Below are positions 37,501 to 46,100 of a stretch of 64,000 nt of DNA, one piece after another. The translations under genes and the position numbers were made by a program. The DNA comes from Arenibacter sp. P308M17 (lineage in GTDB: Bacteria; Bacteroidota; Bacteroidia; Flavobacteriales; Flavobacteriaceae). A model generated the notes under the pieces. It was not told the DNA's origin. It saw only the letters and a program-made list of their open reading frames with translations, and ran no database searches. The stretch covers positions 1-64,000 of the forward strand of contig NZ_QVON01000007.1 in assembly GCF_003426735.1 (NCBI RefSeq), read 5' to 3'. How positions within the stretch are numbered: the first letter of the stretch is position 1; each line of letters begins with the position of its first letter.

Positions 37501-40142
37501 GTTTTAATGGTTCCTGTCGAAGCGATGGTCCCCAAAGAAATTGGCGTATTGCCATCTATACTGTATAAAATTTGTACCTCCGCCGAAACTGTATTGACAT
37601 TAAATGAAAATACCACATCATTGGCAGGTCTATTTCCAGCGTCAATAATTGCCGTCAACTGGGTTTGGGTTTGTGGGATGTCATTAATTTCCTGTATGGC
37701 TACAATCCCATTCTTAGTAAGCACTACTTTAATAAAATTGCTTTGTGTACCGTCTCCAATAAAGATTCCTAATTCACTATTGGCAGGTGCAAGGTTACCG
37801 TACAACTGTGTAGGATCTGAAAAATTGAACAATCGGCCTTCCACCATAAATGAACCTACAGATTGATCCACATTTACGCCATATTGAAACCCTTTTTCCT
37901 GATTATTGGCCGACCCAGATGCGGATCCCGACGTCATCTGCATAGTCATGGCACCGGTGGCTCCTCCTAAAATGTCATTGGGATTGGGACCTTCACCTAC
38001 CACATCCAACCAATTAAGCCAATTGGGATTGGGGGCACCGTTATTCATAAGACCTGTCAATCCGAGTCCCAAGTAACCGCCCAAAACCAAATTATCGGAT
38101 AATAATTCGTTTATCACCGGCAAATCAAATCCGTCCGAGCCATTATTCAATGGGTTTCCCATTTGAAATGGATCATTGGCATCCAAAATACCATCATTAT
38201 CATCATCATTATCGTTGAGATTGGAAACCAAGACCCCTCCTGCCAACTTATCGAAATCATTGGGCTGTGCCCCTCCATTACAATGATCTATTCCATTCTG
38301 AACTTCATCTTGATTGGTATAACCATCTTGATCGGTATCTTCCGATCCAACATATAAGGGATCAGTGGGTTCATAGCATTCAAATACTGGCTGTGGCTCC
38401 AAAATTTTTATGGTTCCATTAAACGTTGCCACCCATATGGTTCCGGGAAAGGGATCATTGTCCCCATTACAGGTAATTCCCAAAGCGTTGCCCCCGAGAC
38501 CAGATGCAAAGGTACTCGTCAATTCTTCAAGGCTCCCATCAGCATTTAGTTCTACCCTTCTTAAAATTCCGTCATTCTGACCAGCGATAAGATCACCTAC
38601 CATACTTTCCGGACCAGTGAAAATTGTGGAGGTATACTCGTCTATTCCGTTGGTATTGTTCCCCCAAACAGTTACAACAGCATCTTGATCCCCATCAGGA
38701 TTGGGAGTAGAGGGCCCTCTCCAGTCGCCCTCGGCCTCATTGGCCAAACTTACTGGTACAGGAGGCCAATCCACTGGCAGTGCAATACTCTTTTGATTGG
38801 TATAGCCCACTCCTTTAGTACCGGTCGGATCATAAATCAAAGTTCTAAATACCGCTCCACTTGTGTTATTTACGGAAGGGTTGGTATACAGTCCTGCTCC
38901 TGTCGGATTAGCCCTTATTGGCGCCGGGTGCCCTCCATAAAAAGTACCGAATGAATACGCTTGAATATTATTCGTAATCAGCGACAAGTGATCATCATTA
39001 TCTACACTTTCCCCTCCGCTATTGGAATTACTCCCAGGTTCGCTGGAATTATAATCATTGGTTACATTAGCTGTACCTTCATTATTTGGAAAACCGCCCC
39101 AACCGCCATTGGCACCATTGTCCGTTACATATACTGCGCCGGTAGCAGTGAGAACCAAATCATAGGCATTTCTGTATCCAGGGGAAAATATTTGTACAGG
39201 GCCACCTATTACGATCTTTGCCTGATTTAAACCATCGTTCCCACCCCAAGGATCATTCACATCTATACCGTTATACCCTTGAACTGCAGGGTCTTCTATA
39301 CCATTTACATTGCTACGGGTAGGATCATCCAAAGTCGGTATATCATAAATGTAATCCCTCCCATCGTTTTTGATGGGCATATTTTCAATAAGATCAAGGT
39401 TTATGGAAAGTACTGCAGCAGATAACGCATATTCCGTGGTCCATGCAAAATTGTCGGAAGGCGATCCTGCATTGGTATGCCCCCCAGAAGCTACAATGAG
39501 AAAATCGACCCCATTGATAGTAACGAATTCCAGCCCGTTGGTCGCATGGTTTTCCTCAGACCTGGGCAAACCACGAACAATATCCACTACGGACCAGGAA
39601 CTTCCAGTCCAGGTTAGCCGAGTAATTACACCCGAATTGGTATCAAGATTCAAATCGCCACTAGGTCCACCTACCCTTGAATCACTTGAGGTAACATAGA
39701 TTATAGGATTTAGCGCTGTTCCTGCCACAGTAAGACCAGTTGCTTCTCGGTTATTTCCACTATTTGAAGAACCGTCATCATTGTGGTTGGGAATATTCTT
39801 AACCGCCGCCAAGCTCTCGGCCGCAGTAACCACATAATTATTGCTCGCATTCTTTTGTACCGTAAAAATATCGATGGTACCATTTAAATTGAGAACATAT
39901 AATCTGCCGTCAGGGCCATACATCAAGGAAGTTCCTTGACTAACACCGCCATTGCCATTGTAATTCAGATTACTTTGACTAAATGATTGCGCATTTATAT
40001 GGTTATGACAAAATAAGATCAATAGCATAAATGTCAATAAAGGGAGTAGTCTACCTTCCACTGAAATTCCCTTTATGATCATTTTTCTAAAATATTCCAT
40101 AATCGCAGAGATTATGGTTTGATTAAATTTTAAGTTTTCCAT
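31521..40142 (-). CDS. Giant secreted protein with propeller, malectin, Kelch and C-terminal dockerin
   Basis: About 2870 residues. In order, with approximate positions: signal peptide (LLPLLTFMLLILFC.., ending NAQ, about 50); sugar-dehydrogenase/PQQ-type propeller-like region (52-590, YGPDGRLYVLNLNG, VYVTDNGANGGWGG); calcium-binding Asp-rich linker (597-660, DNDDDNDGILDAND); a concanavalin-like stretch (670-920); a cadherin-like tandem domain; malectin 1 (1014-1175, LFRVNAGG); Ig; malectin 2 (1286-1457); Kelch propeller (1467-1764, KFYLFGGRENAKKVEIYD); malectin 3 (1879-2060); Ig; a carbohydrate-binding-like region (2140-2334); an Ig-like module; and a type I dockerin at the end (2806-2872) with two loops, GDANNDNTVGLEDFSVLV and ADFNGDGSVGLEDFSLLV. 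It has no T9SS sorting domain. I place the start at ATG 40142 (MENLKFNQ): the longer frame would overlap the upstream gene. It is the second gene of a pair, 25 bases after the cohesin-bearing protein. Confidence 0.85.
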   Translation of the reverse strand: MENLKFNQTIISAIMEYFRKMIIKGISVEGRLLPLLTFMLLILFCHNHINAQSFSQSNLNYNGNGGVSQGTSLMYGPDGRLYVLNLNGTIDIFTVQKNASNNYVVTAAESLAAVKNIPNHNDDGSSNSGNNREATGLTVAGTALNPIIYVTSSDSRVGGPSGDLNLDTNSGVITRLTWTGSSWSVVDIVRGLPRSEENHATNGLEFVTINGVDFLIVASGGHTNAGSPSDNFAWTTEYALSAAVLSINLDLIENMPIKNDGRDYIYDIPTLDDPTRSNVNGIEDPAVQGYNGIDVNDPWGGNDGLNQAKIVIGGPVQIFSPGYRNAYDLVLTATGAVYVTDNGANGGWGGFPNNEGTANVTNDYNSSEPGSNSNSGGESVDNDDHLSLITNNIQAYSFGTFYGGHPAPIRANPTGAGLYTNPSVNNTSGAVFRTLIYDPTGTKGVGYTNQKSIALPVDWPPVPVSLANEAEGDWRGPSTPNPDGDQDAVVTVWGNNTNGIDEYTSTIFTGPESMVGDLIAGQNDGILRRVELNADGSLEELTSTFASGLGGNALGITCNGDNDPFPGTIWVATFNGTIKILEPQPVFECYEPTDPLYVGSEDTDQDGYTNQDEVQNGIDHCNGGAQPNDFDKLAGGVLVSNLNDNDDDNDGILDANDPFQMGNPLNNGSDGFDLPVINELLSDNLVLGGYLGLGLTGLMNNGAPNPNWLNWLDVVGEGPNPNDILGGATGAMTMQMTSGSASGSANNQEKGFQYGVNVDQSVGSFMVEGRLFNFSDPTQLYGNLAPANSELGIFIGDGTQSNFIKVVLTKNGIVAIQEINDIPQTQTQLTAIIDAGNRPANDVVFSFNVNTVSAEVQILYSIDGNTPISLGTIASTGTIKTAIQQSSTILAVGLIGTSNAAGQEVEGTWDYLNVTGSQPTVSQPLANLEKLIDSPNQNIDLNDYFGDDQGVGNLTYTVSDNTNPAIGANIAGNILTLDYPDSEASSTITIRATDSNLLFVEQIFTVNVTEQPAVLFRVNAGGATIAATDSPNPDWAANDVAGASGGTNFTVNTGNTTAHNITGRHSSVPTYAPQAIFAQERWDAEELPEMEWAFNTGNGTFTVNLYMGNGYEGTGSPGQRVFDVNLEGALVINDKDLSGQYGNMVGAMESYQVTVNDGVLNIEFIHQTENPLINAIEILGAGSVANIPISIDPVANQINNPGDTPTLNITASGGDPNENFTFTVTGLPPGLSIEPTQGAILGTISSYAEDAGQYNVTVTVSKPSSTPANVNFAWTVNNPNVPNTVLYRINAGGNVVASNDASPLNWEEDQAASGANGNAQNGTPSQYVNSSSEDETYGVALPGSFVNNTPYPNSIFSTERYNTLLAPENMQWNIPLSQGTYTVNLLFAEVWTGAQSNGVRVFDVAIEGQVVLNDFDQTAVYGYANAGVESFVVEVNDGNLDIDFIKGIENPNIKGIEIISNAGEPIGDWTNITNVTEHTPRHENSFVQAGDKFYLFGGRENAKKVEIYDYNTNSWSQAASTAPFEFNHFQAVAYEGLIWVIGSFKDNEYPNEAPADHIYMYNPVSDTWIQGPAIPNARKRGSAGLVMYNSKFYVIAGNTIGHNGGYIPWFDEFDPATGKWTVLGDIPRARDHFHATVVGNKLYVVGGRLTGGDGGTFAPVIPEVDVYDFVSKTWITLPASSNLPTPRAASGTVTFNGKVVVIGGEGNGQAYVNTDALDINTNTWTSLSDLNNPRHGTQGIVSGDGIWITSGSPNQGGGSQTKMEVYGTDNPAGTAIVASTLAVPSNISVPQGGVEDLLISVSGGNQGVYVKSLALTGSNASNFKILGSNSFLIEAGTTRTIQIEHIGSQTGEEATLVMAYGSNGFSNIDIASGEEVSTILYRVNAGGGLIAATDAPNPDWSVDQGTFGIAGNSQYLAAATATNGLFDQSSGSAYAGPINMAHASLPSGTPSNMFTTERYDAEGAPEMLWQFPVDAGTEVEVRLYFAELYNQIIAAGQRVFDVSVEGSVPTTFNDIDPFAKAGALGAFMVSHRITVTDGTLDIQFIHGIENPSLKGIEILDVTGSPTSGLPPVVANPGGQIGVDGGTVNLQIIANDENTDTCGPLSYSATNLPPNLTIDPTTGIISGTILGGSGSGTAGAFMENNGLVIIEAETDFVDTAGGWNLETTSGTTYLVGGNDHFSGLNGQSINYNVEITTPGVYRFHVKSAISGSSSTDKNDTWFKIENTPDVHFFTVQGGDLTGTQQFLNELSNPASTTKTLYWPKGNSQGRSDHVTENPGINGFFKVYTNTIANSWYARTIDNNAWPIYAYFANPGTYAITMNERSEGHKIDRIALTHIDNTGTGVNNTLLNGAQSLQNEGGSPGASENSPYNVAVTVSDACEPSSSTVVNFNWNITALPIGNPEATVMVTPGTDIAASTFDNNSFFINNTGDDNIVNVTINTASGYMMDVVFDPVGTAGDSVAKCLTAGNAGSSSNAVGLTVPGNGGSDNEDCLSVFSQPHNGVNNAEGYDVLSLNFTDFNPGESFVFGIDMDPTTIKGDLSSGDAGSISGFELIGATITIEFASGVVYSTSLYDQGSFGGSDAIVNGESNSLVAPSILVEGSNASRVVAEANQVVQINGEPNAMVSLLRVDGRLYIDAGNPSIGYDIDPFEANEAMAKELYTIQLNASGVGNIPVTLTQTLGSGGTPNGGLNHFIAVVTGNNGINSVASNTIVLEYDPSTAESDMTISYSLQGRTDQSIGLTVGLYEVGATIPLMEFTPNGTANGEAIVDGIPQGTYEVAVKTGMHLQKVATITLEAGDNNLSIGELRVGDANNDNTVGLEDFSVLVTTFNIGFGNTGYDPRADFNGDGSVGLEDFSLLVTNFNVAGEVPSGL

Positions 40143-40167
40143 TTTTAAAATCTTTTTTGGGACTAGG

Positions 40168-43100
40168 TTATCGCTTGATGGCCAATTGTTGTTGTAATTC
40201 CTTTCCTTCAGCATCAATAGTTCTAATAAAATAAGATCCAGTAGGTAGATCCTGAACTCCAAGGAGATATGTCCCTACATTTTCATTAGCATCCATTTTT
40301 AAGAATTTCACCAGTTTACCGGTAATATCATAAACATAGATCTGAGTTAAAGGTATAGGCTCGTCAAATGAAACGGTTACACTTTCATTGGCCGGATTTG
40401 GAAAGATATTCATCGAGGCAACCGACATCTTTGCAGTAGAACCGGACTGTACCACATTAAAGTTGATGGTCAATGATTGACCCACCTTACCTGAGGCACC
40501 TGATAACCCGTAGGGTGTTCCCTTTAGGGTATAAGATCCTACCGGTAATAATGTTGGATTGTATTCCCCGTTCAAATCCCCATATAGGGCATAGGGAGAA
40601 GCAGATTCTATCCAAGTCCTGGTCAACGTACCCGACAATTCAAATTTTACACTTCCAACGATTCCGGGATCTGTATTGGCCCTAATATTGACACCATCAC
40701 CATCATTCACATTCATATTATTTTGAATATCGAATAAATCAAATTGATTGTCTGCGTCTATTAAAGTAAAACTTACCACCTTATCAATATCGGCAGGATC
40801 AATTGCCGTTACCTGAATACTGGTCGTACCTATTCCACCTTCATTATCGGTTACGGTAAGGGTAACCATTTTTGCACCGCCCGAACTGTAGTCATGGGAT
40901 GGGTTTTGGGCTGTTGAGGTAGCGCCATCACCAAAATTCCAGGAATACCCAACAATGTTCCCATCACCATCGGAAGATCCAAGACTAGAGAAATTAACTT
41001 TAAATGCCTGGCTGGCATCCGGGTTGCCTATGGCAACAGCAATAGGGTTAACATTGACCGGTGGACCACTTATAATACTAAAATTAATGGTCTGGGTCTC
41101 ACCAACACTTGGTCTGGCCACTAAAGTATAGTTTCCGACAGGAAAAGGCGTCCCTTGGACATCCACTCCTATATCCCCAAATAAGGAGTATGGCCCGGAT
41201 GGTCCTTCCGACTTACTTTGATTTATTGGCCCCGTCAAGGTGAAGTACACATTGCCAGGATTTAAATCAGGGTTATAAATGATACCTAAGGGAGTCTCTC
41301 CAATATCGGTTTTGGAAATCTGCAATCCGTTGGTCAAGGTATATAATTGACTATCATTATTGGCATTTAAAATAAATAGTGCCGCATTGTTGTTAGGTGC
41401 ATTTACAGTGACATATACACTTACTGTACCTACTGCCCCATCATCATCCGTTACGGTAAGGGTACCTACAAAATTACCTTGGGTGGCATAGGTATGTGAA
41501 GGGTTGCTCTGGGTAGAGGTTGCTCCATCCCCAAAATCCCATTCATAGTTCTCAATAGTACCATCCGTGTCACTTGAACCTGCACTTGAAAAATTGACTA
41601 CCAATGGTGCCGTTCCACTATTTGGCGAAGCAGTGGCCACAGCGTTTGGTGGTTGATTAATATTAGGATCTATTGCCGTTACACTAATACTTTTAGTGCT
41701 GGTTGCGTTGTCGTCATCCGTTAAATTGAGGATTACATTATATGTTCCGGCAGAACTGTATGTATGTGATGGATTTTGCTGACTGGAGGTATTACCATCC
41801 CCAAAATTCCAGGAATACCCTGTTATAATTCCATCATTATCGGTAGATCCGGCACTCGAGAAATTAATTTTAAAAGGAACATTATTATCCGCATTTCCAG
41901 CTAGGGCCACAAATGGAGGCACATTGGCTGGAGGACCACTAATTATTGAGAAATTAATCGTCTGGCTCACTCCGGAAGTAGTAGAGGTTACCAGGGTATA
42001 ATTCCCAATTGGGAAGGGCTGACCTTGTATATCCACCCCTATATCCCCGAATAAGGAATATGGTCCTGATGGCCCCTCGGATTTGTTCTGATTTATGGGA
42101 CCGGTCAACTTGAACGAGACATTACCAGGATTCAAGTCTGCATTATAAATGATTCCCAGAGGTGTATTGCCTATGGTATTTTTTTCAATTTGAAGTCCGT
42201 TGGTCAATGCGAATAGGGCCACATCCGTGTTGGCATTTACTACTATTACGGACGCATTGTCTATTGGACTACCCACGCTTATAGTTCGAGTGGCACTATT
42301 TGAACAACCATTGCCATCCTCATAGGTATAGACTATTGAATAGGTTCCACTTCCTATACCGGGATCAAAGTTATTATTGTCCACCCCAGGACCACTATAT
42401 ACCCCTCCGGAAGGACTACCTCCCGTTAAGGCAAACGGACTATCAGTTATAAGTACATCGGCAAAGGGAGCCAAGGTTACTAAAGGAAGCGTTGGTCCAT
42501 TTAGTGTAACGGCCAAATCCTCAGAACAACCATTGGCATCCGTAATCGTAACATTATAGGTGCCAGCTCCCAATCCACTGACAGTACCAGTGTTCAAATT
42601 GGCGTTATGGCTCCAAATGTAAGTTAGAGGCCCTACAAATCCAACGGTATTGATTCCTATTGAGCCATCGTTACTACTACAACCACTAGGGTTGACAGTG
42701 GTTCCTATACTTGAATCAAAATTACTACAAAGCGGATTCTGATTTGTGAATTGAAAGCTTATGGTCTTTGCGGTACCCTGATTTCCGCTCAATCCTGAAC
42801 CGGTATATGGAGTGGCCATAAGGTTATAGCTTCCTATGGGAAACAACTCGCCAATATAATCGGCTGTAGATACATTATCACCAAACAAGGCAAAAGGTGC
42901 AACACTTTCAGTTTGACTCCGGGTCTTAGAACCACTTAACAATAAACTAACACTACCCACGTCCGAAGTAGTATTGGCTCTAATAGCCAGATTTGTGGAA
43001 GCATAGGTCGCGGCATTGATCAATATACCATCGGTCAATTCCATAATATCCTGGTCCGTATCCGCATTTACCAGTGTAAATCCATTTACGGTAAGTGAAG

Positions 43101-46100
43101 CTGGAGCTATAGTCTCTATGGTTACATTGAAGCTACAGGTCTGATCGTTTCCTGCTGCATCAGTAACCTCAAAAATATTTATGGTAGTTCCTAATGGAAA
43201 GTTGGAACCACTGGCAAGACCTTGAGTTTGTTGAATACTGGCATTAGGACAATTGTCGCCAAAAAGTGGAGTGGAAAATTCCACTATGGCAGCAGAAACC
43301 CCTTCTTCCACCTGAACAACAATATCTTGAGGACAATTTATTATTGGATTTTCTGAATCCAATACGGTAACCGTAAAACTACATGAGGCGGTATTGCCCG
43401 ATGCATCCGTAACGGTATAAACTTCTGTAGTTGTACCAACGGGGAAAAACGCCCCACTTCCCAAACCTTGGGCCAAAATAGTTGTAGCGCCTGTAGCATT
43501 GTCCGTTCCAACCGGTGCAATATAATTCACTACTGCTCCACATTGACCATTTTCATTGGACATGCTAATGTCTCCCAAGCAAGTGATTTCTGGATCTTCA
43601 TTATCTTCTTGAATTGTTACGGTAACGGTCCAATTCTTCTGGGTTCCATTTTGGGCGGTAACCGTATAATTTACAGAATTGGTGAAATCCAAAACAGTTC
43701 CGGAAGAAGGATTTATACTGGCATCTGCAGAAACCCCAATAGTAGGCGAAAGGCTGGTAACATCCGTTCCTGCTACAACGGTAACCCCAACTGCACCAGA
43801 TGAAGCATCAATAATTTCTGGTCCAACTTGTCCTTGAACAGCAAAAGATTCAATATTTTTCTGGCTGGAGGCCGTAAAATTAACAGTAACCAATTGTATA
43901 CAAGAGGTAATGTTCCCAACATTGTCCAATGCCTTCCATTCTATTTGTGTAGTCCCTACAGGAAAGGCATCCCCTATCTCCAAGCCATCACTTCTTGTGC
44001 CGGTCAAAGTAACATCCAATTCCGAACATGAATCAAAAACAAATGGAGCAATAATATCCACTGCTATTGGATTTCCATTGAAACTGTTAGAACTAATATT
44101 GGTCGGACATCCAAAATTTGGCCCCACCCCATCATTGACTGTAATAGTCTGGGTACAGGGATCGGAAACATTCCCGGATTCATCGGTGGCAGTCCAAGTT
44201 ACGGTGGTTTCTCCCAAAGAGTAAGGATCTGTTAAAGAAAGCCCATCACTTCTAATAGCTTCAAAAGTCACATCCCCGCCAATGTCTATGGCAGATACTC
44301 CTACAAGATTTAATTCGACCCCGCAAAAATCCGGGTCGGTAGATGTAATTATATCTGTTGGACAAGCTATTACCGGAGCTGTACCATCCAGTACGGTTAC
44401 CATCTGTGTAACTTCGACCGCGGCATTCCCGGCATTATCCGAAACATTATATGTAATAATATAATTACCAATTTTATTAGGATCTACGATATCCCCACCA
44501 ACAACTATCCCATCTGTCAAATCACCATCGGTTTCATCAAAGGCACTAGCACCCAAATTAAAATAGGGGGAGCCCAATTCCACAGGAAGTGGATCAACAT
44601 CCAAAAGCGTAATGACCGGGGGAGTGGTATCTGGCAGGGTCACAATAAAATTAACCATATCCTTGGCCTCCTGATTTTCAAAAGTAGCATGTGTAGGATC
44701 TGCAACTACCAATACAATGGTATTTGCTCCTTCCACAATTCCATCTTCCGCCGTTAAATCCCAAAATTCCTGTCCAATCTGTGAGGCTGTTGAAATTCGG
44801 GTCGTCGGATCAATATTGTTGATATCGGGTGGGTTAACGAATATGTGATAATGCTCTGTAAGAGCATATAGGACATCTGTTCCTGTCCATTCCAATCTTA
44901 CATCTGTAGCATTCAAAACCGAGGATTCATTAGGAAGGTCAATAACCACACTGGGGCCAGAAACATTAACGGAGACATTGGCCGTACCCACTTCCAAACC
45001 ATTGTCCGTAGAAGTTGCCATCAAGGTCTGAACTCCAGGTGTAACAAACTGTCCGGTAATTGCCGAACCTATTCCGTCCAAAGGTGTTGTGGTAAACCTA
45101 GAATCATTGGAACTCCAACCTATAAGATTGGAAATGTCCCCATCTTGGGCATCCAAAGCGGTACCGGTCAGGGTCACATCAGTTCCCCTTATTACCGTAT
45201 CTCCATTGGACGGCGCCATTATTGAAACCACCGGCGGAGTATTGACAGGTTCCGAAATTAAGCAAATACTGAAACCTTTTACTGATGGATTTTGAGTGCC
45301 TTTAATAAAATCAATATTCATTATACCGTCTGTAACTTCTACAGTGAAAGTTTCAACCTTAGCAATGTTGAATCCTCCTGCTGCAACTGAAGGTCTATAA
45401 TCATTCAAGACCAGATCACTTTCTATTTCCACATCAAAAACTCGGGGATCATTAGCTTCTCCCGTCCAGTTCTCATTAAATAAAATATTAACCTCATAAA
45501 TTCCATTTGCAGGAAACTCCCAGTTCATCAATGTGGCCCCATCAATATGCCGTTCAGTTTGAAAAACAGTATCGGGATAACCCGTATTATTTGACACCAA
45601 AGGTGTATTTGAACCATAGGTCTTATCTACAGAACCCTTATAATATGGAGAGGGATTTCCAGTAGCTGCACTTCCACCTGCCTCTGCAAGGGATTGATCT
45701 TCTTCGAAATCCCCTCCCGATAATCCCTGGATAGGACCCCCGGCATTTATACGGAACGCCACGTTACATGCGGCAATGGCAGATTGCGAAATCTCAAAAT
45801 TCTTAATATTGGCACCCCCATTAAAATCCAAACGGATAGTCTGGATTCCGGGATTGCTAATTTCCACGGATGTAAAATAGGAAGCATAGGTCTGCCATTC
45901 GGTCTGCACAACTCCGACCGAACCAATTGACGTATAACCACTACCATTTTCCTCAGAAACGGTTACAACGGTTGTGCCCGCACTTCCCTTGGCAGCAAAA
46001 AATTCTATATCATACACTCCGGGAACCGGTACATCTATTAAATACTCCACATAATCCCCTGCATCTATATAACCAATATTCTGAGCAGCATTGGCTTCAA

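Noticed and set aside
40143..40262. Longer start for the dockerin protein overlapping the cohesin gene end
   Set aside because: ATG 40142 lies after the upstream stop and leads into a proper signal peptide; the extension would place 40 odd residues before it and overlap the T9SS domain frame.
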